Below, one piece after another: positions 1-9,560 of a stretch of DNA of 64,000 bases. The DNA is from Neonectria sp. B-13 (taxonomy: Eukaryota > Ascomycota > Sordariomycetes > Hypocreales > Nectriaceae): contig NOKP01000008.1 of NCBI GenBank assembly GCA_002682825.1, positions 124,001 through 188,000 on the forward strand. The letters run 5' to 3'. The notes under the pieces were generated by a model that had not been told where the DNA came from, did not search any database, and worked only from the letters and a program-made list of their open reading frames with translations. Position numbers and translations under genes: made by a program. How positions within the stretch are numbered: the first letter of the stretch is position 1; every line of letters begins with the position of its first letter.

Positions 1-434
1 TACATCCTTATCATGGCTCTTGGAAACATTATTACTGCCTTGGGATATGAGAGAAAGTGGCCGTGGCCCGTTATCGTAATTATTGGCTACTCCTGTGCCG
101 GTATTCAGGTGGCTGCTTTGCCAAGCATTGCCAGCACCTATGCTGTTGATAGCTACAAGCCAGTTGCAAGTTCACTTTTCGTGGCTATTACTGTCAACAA
201 GAACCTATGGGGTTATGGAATGGGCAAGTTCATTATTCCGTGGACAATGGAAGCAGGGTAAGAGGCTATTCATTCTTCTCGTGACGCCATCCGCTAACTT
301 TGCCTAGGTTCTTGCCGGCTTTCATGACCAATATGGCACTCACAATCCTTTGGTGCCTCTTTGGAATACTCTTCTATTACCATGGCAAGACCTTTAGGAG
401 ATGGACCAAGGATAGCAATATCCATCTGATGTAG
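1..434 (+). CDS. MFS transporter, C-terminal part (cut by window edge)
   Basis: This is the 3' end of a major facilitator transporter. The 5' part lies outside the window. Coding exons are 1-257 and 308-434, joined across a 50-nt intron with a GTAAG donor and TAG acceptor, which gives a clean fusion ending in a charged tail and TAG at 432-434. About 124 residues remain and hold the last three or four membrane helices. The segment with VNKNLWGYGMGKF and the following FLPAFMTNMALTILWCLFG helix is typical of DHA1-type fungal MFS proteins. It lies next to a hexokinase-like gene and glucosamine-6-phosphate deaminase, so a role in GlcNAc or amino-sugar uptake is possible. That role is inferred from position only. 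Confidence 0.75.
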
Positions 435-593
435 GGAGAAGTTAGAGTCACGATTGTGGAGCTGTCTTCGATGGCCTTGCAAGGAAAACGGTTCTGTTCG
501 TCAAGCTTTCCTACGCCAATCTCTACCCTTTAGATTATGCAAGAAATTTTCAGATGACAGTTAAAGAAATTCTATGTCTACATTACAATGCGT

Positions 594-2312
594 TTATGAT
601 ATCGACTGTGCTACCAGTGCAGCCCCAACGCCAGATCCGTCTCTCGCAAGCCCCATGGTAATTCTCCTCTCCCCTTGAGGACCAATTTCTGGTATATCTC
701 GTAGTGCTCCCCGAATGTCCTCCTCAAACGTCGGATAAAACTCGAACAGTGAGCCATCTACGCCGATATCAATGGTGACCTCCTCTGAGAGTACTGAGTC
801 TCCAAGCTCTGGTTCCAGCGCTGGAACTGATGCTGGGATATCATTGAGTCTTAGGCCTAGGCGGCTCAAGAGCTTGCAGGAGTAGCGGTCGACGAGACGC
901 CATGCTTTGGATAAGACGCCAATCCGGCCTGAGTCGTTCCTTTTCTCTTCTGTATCCATGGTCTTCGGTGTGCTGGAGGAGGACTCTGATAAAGAACTCA
1001 TGTTTGTGTGGTTTAGCTTCCCAGATTGTATGACAATCGCTGCAATCGCTGCCCCAGCTAATCTTGAAGCCCGGCGTGCAATCGCTGCAGCAATTAATTT
1101 CAATGCTCGAGCGTCTTCGTACGTAACGTTTCGAGCTCCCAAGGCTTCCGAAACATAGCGTATTGTAGCATCCAAGGATTGACTCTCATCCTGCGCAAGC
1201 GATGTGAGGAACGAACTGTCAATCGCATGTGATTTCGCCAGAGGGGAATCCGCATCCACCGTCATATCCAAGAGCCTGGACTCCATCAGACGGCATATCA
1301 CAAGGCGCAACAGTTCGCTCAGATACAAGCCCGATATCTGCTTCTCCAGCATCTGACTCTTGCGGTTTGCCGAGTTCTCGTCGAGGAGGTCATCATAGAG
1401 TGTTGTAGGTAACACCGCCATGTCCTCATCAAATGCACCCCATTCCGTATTGATGACCATGATGCTCTTAGGTTGATGATCTTGAAAGTCTGGTCGGTTT
1501 TGAAGTTTAGCCACGTTTGATAGACGTTCGACATAGGCTGCGTTGGTGCCCGTTCCGAAAATGGCGCCTATCAACGTGTTTGACTTCCCTGTCGAAGTGT
1601 ATGCCCTTGTCACCAAAGTCCCAACACTATCGCTGACAAGAGCCGAAACATGTACTGGCAGGCCCAGATCGTCAATAGCACTCTGCAACATCTCGCAGGG
1701 ATCCCTTCCCAGGGCGTCGGGAATATCCCACCCCTTGTCCCATTGTATCATAGTTCCACGGGAGAGTGATTCATTCTTGTAGGTGAAGCTAAAGGTGAAC
1801 CCGAGCTTCAGGGGGTTTGCTTGAATGGTAGCCGCCCCACCCGTCTTGGCATTTCTGATATGATCGTCATCTTGTTCAGCAAGGAAATCCCGGATTCTCT
1901 CCGCGACGAACTTGAAGAGAGGTTTATGACTGGCATTGACCATCAGATCTTTCGGTATAGAGTGCTTAGACTGCACCATGCTGTAGGTAGAGTCTCCATG
2001 CAAGTCGACTGAGCAAACCCTGCAGTTGGTGCCGCCCAAGTCAACAGCTAAGAAGAGGCCCTTTTCCATGCCGCTGGGCATCGAAGTCACAAAGGACGGC
2101 ATCTGTGTTGTGCCATGGTTTTGCAAGCCGTCTTCTATGGCATGGTCAGTACCTATCGAGCATGGAAAGAAGATTAAGCAGCAATCCGTACTTAGCTGTT
2201 GGACGAAGTGCCTTGCTATCTTGACAAGATCTCGAGAGGTGACCTCGAATTCGGCAGCAATCTGGTCAGCCCAGGCAAGCAAGCCCTGGGGGCTAGAGAT
2301 AGCTTGTGACAT
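594..2312 (-). CDS. Hexokinase-family protein, probable GlcNAc kinase (HXK3/XprF-like)
   Basis: Hexokinase-fold sugar kinase of about 553 residues. It should phosphorylate a hexose or GlcNAc with ATP in the cytosol. Exons are 2312-2192 and 2134-594. The 57-nt intron is in frame, so the reading frame stays open across it, but GTACGG, a TACTGAC branch site and TAG are visible. Splicing it gives the usual short link before the kinase core. Seen: phosphate-binding DLGGTN (72-77), LGFTFSF sugar-binding loop, VGTL, FGTGTNAAY, NTEWGAFD and a C-terminal GVDGSLFEFYP adenosine motif. Two canonical sugar-site residues differ: WTKGF reads WDKGW and the ND before SVGTL reads SD. The catalytic Asp is kept. 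A Ser-rich insert sits before the C-terminal motif, as in non-glycolytic fungal hexokinases. The ATG at 2312 was preferred over an upstream GTG. Context with the deaminase favours GlcNAc kinase. Confidence 0.8.
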   Translation of the reverse strand: MSQAISSPQGLLAWADQIAAEFEVTSRDLVKIARHFVQQLSTDCCLIFFPCSIGTDHAIEDGLQNHGTTQMPSFVTSMPSGMEKGLFLAVDLGGTNCRVCSVDLHGDSTYSMVQSKHSIPKDLMVNASHKPLFKFVAERIRDFLAEQDDDHIRNAKTGGAATIQANPLKLGFTFSFTYKNESLSRGTMIQWDKGWDIPDALGRDPCEMLQSAIDDLGLPVHVSALVSDSVGTLVTRAYTSTGKSNTLIGAIFGTGTNAAYVERLSNVAKLQNRPDFQDHQPKSIMVINTEWGAFDEDMAVLPTTLYDDLLDENSANRKSQMLEKQISGLYLSELLRLVICRLMESRLLDMTVDADSPLAKSHAIDSSFLTSLAQDESQSLDATIRYVSEALGARNVTYEDARALKLIAAAIARRASRLAGAAIAAIVIQSGKLNHTNMSSLSESSSSTPKTMDTEEKRNDSGRIGVLSKAWRLVDRYSCKLLSRLGLRLNDIPASVPALEPELGDSVLSEEVTIDIGVDGSLFEFYPTFEEDIRGALRDIPEIGPQGERRITMGLARDGSGVGAALVAQSIS

Positions 2313-2547
2313 CACTACAGGCGGGATGAGGTGGTGTGGGGCAAAGGGAGAAGGAGCAACAGCATGCGACGATTGAGGAGCAGCGCCCGTCTCGGGAGGG
2401 CAAGATGCAAATAGGTGGGAGTGATTCCATTAGAACTGGCAAGTGGCAACAGTAACACCGGTGAATCCGGAGACTGAGATTAGATTGGCGACGTCGAAAA
2501 CTGGTATTTCCTTTCGGCTGACGATAGGCCGGGCTAGGAGACCGAGG

Positions 2548-2565
2548 ACCGGCAATTATGCCGGT
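2548..2565. promoter_or_regulatory. CCGGCA inverted repeat upstream of the hexokinase-like gene
   Basis: Perfect inverted repeat ACCGGCA-ATTA-TGCCGGT, about 235 bp upstream of the hexokinase-like ATG. More CCGG-rich sequence follows (GACCGGCCACGGCCGG, 2569-2584). The same half-site occurs as inverted repeats upstream of the glucosamine-6-phosphate deaminase at 5529-5594. This suggests a shared dimeric (Zn2Cys6-like) activator or repressor. The rest of 2313-2911 holds nothing I can assign. Confidence 0.5.
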
Positions 2566-2911
2566 GTTGACCGGCCACGGCCGGGGCAAGTGGATCGGAG
2601 TATTAGCGCGCGAAACCCCAGGAGGTCGTGCCATTCAGTGATAGACTCGCGTCATTGAGATGCCGTGTGGTTAGAACATGAGGCTACGGAAGAAATAATT
2701 CAGTAATTCCTTGGTCATTTTGAGACGTTATTGCGGAAAATTACAGGGACGAGAGCTCTAAGCTCATCACCAAGCGACACTTCAAACGAGTTGAAACCCT
2801 TTCCAGCACCATTGACCTCTCGTTGTCCAGCCGGCATTCATCGGACCGTGACGAAATTCAATCCCCTTGAAGTCCAACCTTCTCTGCGTCGTGGCTGCAA
2901 ACGACCGAGCC

Positions 2912-4086
2912 ATGGCTTCCCACCATACAAGTCCAACGGCGGAGGAGTTTGTAGAGCCCAAGGCTCGAAAAGCATGCAGTCAGTCTATGGAAAGCCTAAC
3001 TCGCTGAACTGCAGTGAACAATGGAGCTGACTAGTTCTCCAAGTCAACTGTCGGAGGCAGAAAATGAAGTGCATGATAGATAGCGAAAACACCTGTGAAC
3101 AATTCAACCGCGCCCGCGCATCTTTATTCCTTGATCCAATGCTTCCGCCATGGTGTTGCCAGGTTTTCTTCCCATGACTGATCCAACTCACATCTATTTC
3201 AAAAGCGAGATACCACGAAGACTTTGGTTCATCAAGAATTACCTAGGTCTCGCTACTGCAGAGAAGTCGGATAGCTGGCGGAACTGACATAGACGCTGGT
3301 GGAAGAGAAGAGCTAGAAGAGGAGACAGTGCCTTGTCGTTTCTATAGGAAGCCGTCGGGTGCCTGGAAAGAGTTAGGCGAGAATCCAGAGGCGCTGCACA
3401 GTGGAAAAGAAGCACCATCAAGCAACTATGGCAAACGTGAATAACATATAATTTGGTTAAGCTCGACTAGTCCCATTAAACAGGTTCAGATTCAACGAGA
3501 AGTCGCCAGGGCTTCACTTTTGCTCAACAAGCAGAAGTTCTCGGCTCCTAGGCCACTACTGTTAGCATCTATCCTCTATTCCCCAAACACACAAGGAACA
3601 CCTGAGAAGGCCGAACTGACACCCCGTTATTTTTATGTTCTCTGCCACGCCATCGCACAGCTTGTTCCGAACAGTGAAATTGGGCACTCTCCAGATGACC
3701 CAGATCCTGGGGAGGAGGGGGCCTTCCAAACTGTCTTGGCCATCATCCTGGCCGGGCTTTTAACGGATGGAAGCGTCCAAAGATGGGTATTTGGATATCT
3801 ATCGCTCGTCATCTCATTCTTGAACATTGTCCAGCGCGTATCGATGAAAGGTCCCGAGACTGCGGAAGCTTTTTAATGGCGTGCAATCGGCCTGGAGCAC
3901 GCTTCTCTTCATGTTGCTGCCCCTGTCCTCCCCATTGAGTCGCCCCTCTCGTCACTAAAGACATCATATATGCTAAGGAAGGCCAACGAGTCCAAGCCAA
4001 GCTTACACGAAAAGCTAGCTATCCATCTGGAACAGAGCCGTCGAGGAATGCAAACTCCTAGCCCTACAACTTGCAAGATCCAATGA
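2912..4086 (+). pseudogene. Decayed Zn2Cys6 transcription factor
   Basis: Scattered pieces of a fungal binuclear zinc-cluster regulator. From ATG 2912, an exon ending ARKAC (2978) can be spliced (GTCAGT donor; GCTGAC branch; AAG acceptor at 3043) to INCRRQKMKCM. This restores C-x2-C-x6-C. Further on the finger reads C-E-Q-F then R-A-S, so the fifth and sixth cysteines are lost (C to F and C to S), and a stop follows at about 3177. A long open stretch at 3520-3873 (CHAIAQLVP, EEGAFQTVLAIILAGLLT) and, after TAA 3874-3876, a same-frame continuation (GLEHASLHVAAPVLPIE) resemble the middle and C-terminal parts of such regulators. Several stops and frameshifts separate the pieces. It lies between two putative GlcNAc genes. 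Confidence 0.55.
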
Positions 4087-4249
4087 CTCTTCCAGTAATG
4101 AGTCCAGATCTAGATTATTCGTGCAGATTTTCAACTAGGCTAGCCTAGAGCAACTAAGGTACTGGCCAGAGTCCACAGCAATACAGTTCTTATACTGAAA
4201 TACTCAAGAAAATGCGGCGCTGTCTCGGATTCCATGTAAAACCCTCCAT

Positions 4250-5330
4250 CTATTCGTACCGTTTATCCAAATTCATAGTGAAGGGCGCAATTCTTGAAGA
4301 CATGCTATCTGGCGACAGCTCCTCATCAGCGCCGGAATCTCTTTTCACAAACTTGGAGTCGGGAGTCTGCGGGGGTGATGCAAGCGACGATGTCCTCAAT
4401 CGACTCGGTACCTTCATGCCCAGGCTTTTCTTTGTCGGCGGTTCGATGCTTTTGAAGTACTGTAATTGGGTCAGGGCCTTAGGATTCTGTATGGGAATCA
4501 TGAGAAAGGGGTCTTCTTACTCGCACAGTCTTGACTTGCAGCTCCATCGTGGCATCCTCATCCACAACAATCATGCTGGATGGATGCGTTTGCAAACAGG
4601 AAAGCGTGTACATGTGGCTGACACCTTCTTCCACCGACTTCTTGACCGCGAGTGCTTTTCCAGCGCCAGTTGCGATGATGACCACTTCCCGGGCGTCCAT
4701 AATCGTTTGCACACCAACTGTTAGGGCCATCGTTGGTACCTGGTCCACGTCACCACCAAAGAATCGAGCATTCGCTAGCACCGTATCATATGCGAGTGTC
4801 TTGACTCTCGTACGGCTGGACAGACTCGACCCTGGCTCGTTGAAGGCAATGTGTCCGTCCATGCCCACCCCACCCAGGAACAGCTCAACACCGCCGGCAG
4901 TCTTTATTCTCTCCTCGTATCTGTCACACTCGCTCTGTAAGTCACGAGCATTTCCATCGAGAATGTTTATGTTTTCGATAGGGATGTCCACGTGGGAGAA
5001 GAAGTTGGCGTTCATAAAAGAGTGATATGACTCTGGGTGCGAGCGAGGCAAGCCAACGTACTCGTCCATGTTGAAGGTAACGACGTGACGGAACGAGACA
5101 TGGCCGGCTCGGAACTCTGAGACGAGGTCGCGGTAGATTGGAAGGGGACTGCCCCCGGTAGGAAGACCGAGAACGAACGGCTTGGATGCGGTGGGAGCGA
5201 ATGTGTTGATACGGTCTGGCGTAGTCAGAATTTGGAGTGATCGTTAACAAGCCATAAAAAACCTACTGACGATGTGGTTGGCGATATAAGAAGCCGCTGT
5301 CTCAGGCTCATCGCGGATAATGAGTTTCAT
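4250..5330 (-). CDS. NAG1: Glucosamine-6-phosphate deaminase (isomerase)
   Basis: Cytosolic enzyme that converts glucosamine-6-phosphate to fructose-6-phosphate and ammonia, the last step of GlcNAc catabolism. Exons are 5330-5267, 5215-4521 and 4459-4250, with introns of 51 and 61 nt. The spliced protein is 322 residues. Seen: N-terminal [21 protein letters not shown] phosphate loop, FNMDEYVGL with the catalytic Asp, [16 protein letters not shown] with the catalytic His/Glu region, and [17 protein letters not shown] near the end. All of these match NagB. The second intron is needed to restore KTVRYFK. A hydrophilic Ser/Pro-rich C-terminal tail of about 60 residues extends beyond the bacterial length, as is common in fungi. 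It is on the same strand as the hexokinase-like gene and shares its upstream motif. Confidence 0.95.
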
Positions 5331-5528
5331 ATTGTCATAAATTTGTTCTCAGGACGTTGGTTGTCGTGTTGTTTTCACTATTCGTGGCGCAAGTAAGTTA
5401 TTTGGGGCTGGTGATCAGGGACAGAACCGCATTAAGATTCTAGCATGTTTCTTTCTAATACTTTTGATGAGTCTTCTTATCTCCTAAACAGGGCTACCTG
5501 AATCCAGTGTATGGCATGCTGACGACAG

Positions 5529-5594
5529 CCGGCAAACCATGCCGGAGGTCGCAAACGCCGTGAATTACCGGGTATTGCCGGATCCTCCGGCAAT
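5529..5594. promoter_or_regulatory. Paired CCGGCA inverted repeats upstream of the deaminase
   Basis: Two inverted repeats lie about 200-265 bp upstream of the deaminase ATG. The first is CCGGCA-AACCA-TGCCGG at 5529-5545. The second is ATTGCCGG-ATCCT-CCGGCAAT at 5574-5594, with perfect 8-bp arms. A further GACCGGCGC follows at once. The half-site is the same as in the palindrome at 2548-2565 upstream of the hexokinase-like gene. Nothing else is assigned in 5331-5998. Confidence 0.5.
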
Positions 5595-5998
5595 GTGACC
5601 GGCGCTTAGTGGGAAAGGCAAACCATACGGTCCTAGATGAAATGATCTTGGATGTCGAAATCGACGCTACCCCAGGGTTGGAATGTCCGGTGACGAGTCT
5701 CAGTAGCTAGAAGTATCTTCGAAGGAGGGTGTCACTAAGAAGCAAAACGGGATTTTCCTCCGTTGCTGTAGGGTAGCTAAGCTATGGGCGAACGTGTCTC
5801 ATTTGCTGGTTGGCGCTGAGCGATTACCTGATGCTCATTCAAGCAACTAAACTATCTGTCATTCTTTCTTCCTTTTCCCATAATCTTCAGCAAACTTCAA
5901 TCAGTAAAATTTCGCTGGCAGGGGAAAATATACCGCCATGTTCTGCAGCTTGTAGTGTCTTCGAAGCATCCCCCAACGGAGGTAGACTTTCTCATTGG

Positions 5999-7461
5999 CT
6001 ATGCGCTAGATACCGAACTAGACTTCTCCCGGGGACTGTGTTTTCTCCCACTCGAAACAACCGATACCTGGGTACTGACCATTATCCCCTGGTCGTCGTC
6101 CGAACTCCTCTTGCCCTCTGACCTATAGCTTGAAGTGGAATCTCCCCCGACCACCTTGCACGTGAGCTCAACTTCGTCGTCTTCGAGTATATAGTGTGTC
6201 ATGTTGGTCCGGCCCGGGCTAGAAATTCCCAAGCGACCAGTATTTCGCGAGCTGCTGGTGACTGTATTCCCCACTCTTGATCCAGTTCCGCCACTAACGT
6301 AGTATCGACTGCTCCCTGATCTTTTCGACTGCCTGAGCCGGAAGAGCGGCGCAAACGTGGGCAGGCAGGCGGAGATGATGGCGACAGAAGGCTCGATGCT
6401 AGACCATGCCACGGTTGGACCCATCCACCATGTTGCATCCACATTTTGGAAGAGCCCATTGAGGTAGTAAATGCGGATTGTGCTCGCAATACATACGCTG
6501 TGTATATTAGCCATGTCTTCTTCAGGCTGATGTAAATGGTTGCAACTCACAAGCCTCCAAGGAGCATGATTCCTATAATTGACCCCTTTAACCTTTTACT
6601 CAACTGGAGCTCCATGATCTTGGGGATAGGAACAATGAGAATGACAACATCGTTCAACATGTTCATAATCCCTATGACAAGGAAGAATAATTTGATGTTG
6701 ATGCAGTGGCCTTCGGCACCAATGTATTGATTCCAGTAGTAGCTCACGGGCTGACAGGCACAGGCCATGGTAATCCACAGAATTACGGGATAAATTGTTG
6801 CTAGGAAGAACGCTATCCAGAAAAGAATGGAAAAGAGACTCGTCGATGATGCTTTGGAGTAGAGAAGGCGGCGGTAGAGAAGGAGGACGCTGATCTTGGT
6901 GAAGGTTACAGCTAGACCATATATATAAGGCTCCGCGTAGATGATCTACAACATACCGACATTAGCACCAGGGTAAACTGCATTGGGACGTGGTATACGT
7001 ACCTTGAGAAGCGTCATGAGTCGCGGAAGATTTGATGCCCAGATATGTTCACCGGCACCGTAACTTCCCGCTGTGGTCGGACAGAATTGTTAGAACACAG
7101 CTTGGAAACTCACAAAGAAGAAGAAGGGGTGATCTGCTTGCTTACCCAATACCGTGAGGGCTACCGTGCTGCCGGAAAAGAACTACCGACGGGAAGGTCA
7201 GCTATCATGTCTGGAGACATCTCTCCACTGAGAGGTGCTCGGTGAACTCACAGTGCTGGCAACAATAGTATAATCGTCAAGCCCAAGCCTGGCGCCCTTC
7301 ATTCTGCGCACATACAGCCGGAGGGCTACTGAGGCCACTGCTAGACCAAGAGACACACACACGGCGACGTTGTGTGTTACAACACGCTGCTCCTCCAGGT
7401 CCATGCCCTCTGGAGGCTCACCGAAGGCCGCTAAAATGACGGGGTCGACAGTCACAACCAT
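5999..7461 (-). CDS. Rhodopsin-domain (SAT4/PTH11-like) integral membrane protein
   Basis: Seven-helix plasma-membrane protein of the fungal SAT4/PTH11-like family. Ligand and partner are unknown. Exons are 7461-7252, 7182-7146, 7070-7003, 6945-6551 and 6497-5999, with four introns of 53-75 nt, giving 402 residues. Seen: the RLYVRR..GLDDYTIV motif at the first helix/loop, FFSGSTVALTVL, SYGAGEHIW, KISVLLLYRRL, the CQPVSYYWNQY loop before GHCIN, the NDVVILIVPIPKIMEL helix, FVCIASTIRIYYL, and WSSIEPSVAIISACLPTFAPLFR. These are the usual landmarks of the family. No N-terminal CFEM cysteine module is present. The cytoplasmic tail (about 110 residues) is Ser/Arg-rich. Upstream in-frame sequence is open, but the ATG at 7461 fits the family start. 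Confidence 0.85.
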
Positions 7462-9560
7462 GACGATGAAGCTGGGATATGATTCGAGAAAGCAAATGCA
7501 AGAACCAACACGGACCAGAAGGTCGGGCTCACGGGGAACAAGAAAACAGCCATTTAAGCACAGCAGCAGTTGTCCATCGATCTCCACTTCGCTATCGTCC
7601 ACTGTCGCTTGCCGGAACCCATACCTGCGGAACCCTGCATCGTGACGATTCTTATAAGAAGGTCGTGAGTGCACCTAGCACTTTGGCAGCACGTGGGGAA
7701 GCTGGCACCTGATCAAAAGCAAAGAGCCAGGCCATGGTATGGCCATTCTGCCCACCGACCGTGCCGCTGGATCCGCATCCATGCTAGGGGGACCACGATC
7801 CCTGATTTACAGGCTCTCGGGCATATTAGTCGGGCGAAGCCGGACGATTCCTTCTGCAGGCATTAAAAACCAAGACCCACGTATGCTGGGTATCGTGTCC
7901 TCGATGAGGTCTGTTCATAATGGAGAGCCCGCAAGAGATAAATACCCATCGGAGCCTCCGTTCGACATCAAATGACGGCACCGTCCGTTTTGAAGAAGGC
8001 ACACCACTCATGCCCCTGTCCATAACACAGACGGACACACTGCTTGTACGAATACGTATTCGTACAGGTACACCCTAGTCGACGATAAGTCCCGCTGAAA
8101 TCCATCAGATCCACGACAGAAATGAAATCAAACTTCGTGATAGGAACAAGGCTACCCATGGGCAGCTTTCCAATCGGGCTAGAATATCCCGTGGACCTAC
8201 TACGTAGTACAGAACCCTTCGCAGACCGCGTGGCCTCACCACTGATAGAAACACACGTTCGCAGGGGAGTCTTGAACCTCAAAAGCAAATAAAGATGCCA
8301 TTTGTCAATATCCAATTTGCGTGCATCGAACGACCTCACGTCTTTTACGAACACCTCGAATTGGGAAAGATAATGACTGTTTTTGAGTCAGCATTGGAGG
8401 ATGCTCCTTTAATACGCACATTGATCCCGTAGGATCCAAAGGATGGGCGTTGGCCAAAATGCGAAAAATGCAAAAAATGCAGGGGTGTCCTAGAATATAG
8501 AAAAAGAGTTTACTTAGCACTCTACCTAAAACGTCTGTGCGGAATGACGTGTTTCAGGCCACGAGCTTCGACAAGATGCATCGTCGTCTTTGTAGATGTG
8601 AGCTCCGGCACTAATGTGTTAACGGCAAGCAGATCGCTACCTATTCAATGACAGGAAATGAGGCTCTGGCCGAGAGGATATAGCATACGCGTACTGCAAT
8701 CTCGCTGTGGCTTTGATTGACTGACGACAGCAAAGAGGAGTGGCCTCCTAGGACGCCGACATGTCGCCTTCGTTCGTTGTTGAGCTCACTAAGCTTCACG
8801 TGGCATCTGTCTGCGGTATTTTCGCGCTCACCTTATATTCCACGTTCTCCTCTGCCAGCACCACAGCTCTTGTAACCCTACTTTCATCCCTTCTTCCTGA
8901 AGCTCTTAGAAACAGTTCGATACTACTCAGTCAAACGGACCATATTTGATGTCTTCCATGATTTGCTGGTGGCATGGACTGATGACCTGTTGAAGTTTTG
9001 CAGCACCGCAACCGGTATTTACGGCTTCTTTAGTACCCAATACGATATTAAGGGATAGTTAGTTGGATCTTTTAGGATCATGAAACGAGGTCGCTCGATA
9101 TCGGCTCTCCTATGTTCGTAGATCCATCTCTCTCAGAACATTGATGTAGTAGGCAGAGAAAAATCTAGACGAAATCGAAAGTCTAACTGGAAGCAATCCG
9201 AAATCATCTCCGTATACGTCCCCAGCATTAAGGTAACCTGAAGTTCGAAGAATTAGTGCTAGAGATATCCTGATTATGCACAGTGGATGTCGTCAAGGAT
9301 GGTACGTTATGGAAGCCCGCATTCGATTGATATAGCCTTCCGATGGAAGATGTAGTGTTCTTCAGCTAAATATTTACAACAGTTGATGCTAATTTATCTT
9401 ATACAAACTCTCCAATGCGTCCTGGCCGTTCTATCACGTCTTAGAACCGGCCTTCCAGTCAATTCTCACAGTGCTCGTAGTCACCTCAACACTAGCTCAA
9501 GGTCCACAGCAGAACTATCACACTCAAATAAGAAGCAATGAGACTAGCCAAGTCCTCCAG
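7462..9560. other. Long gene-free interval
   Basis: About 2.1 kb without a gene I can support. Short open frames exist: 7968-8354 on the minus strand, Cys-containing near its end, and 8761-8949 on the plus strand, hydrophobic. Neither shows a recognisable motif, signal or conserved architecture. No tRNA, terminal repeat or transposase remnant was seen. Base composition is close to that of the flanks. Confidence 0.5.

Noticed and set aside
2026..2376. Plus-strand 116-residue open frame
   Set aside because: Lies antisense to the hexokinase-like gene with no features of its own.
7968..8354. Minus-strand open frame of 128 residues with a Cys-rich end
   Set aside because: No signal peptide, known motif or splice partners; composition looks like chance coding.
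8761..8949. Plus-strand 62-residue hydrophobic open frame
   Set aside because: Could suggest a signal peptide, but nothing follows it and no exon could be joined.
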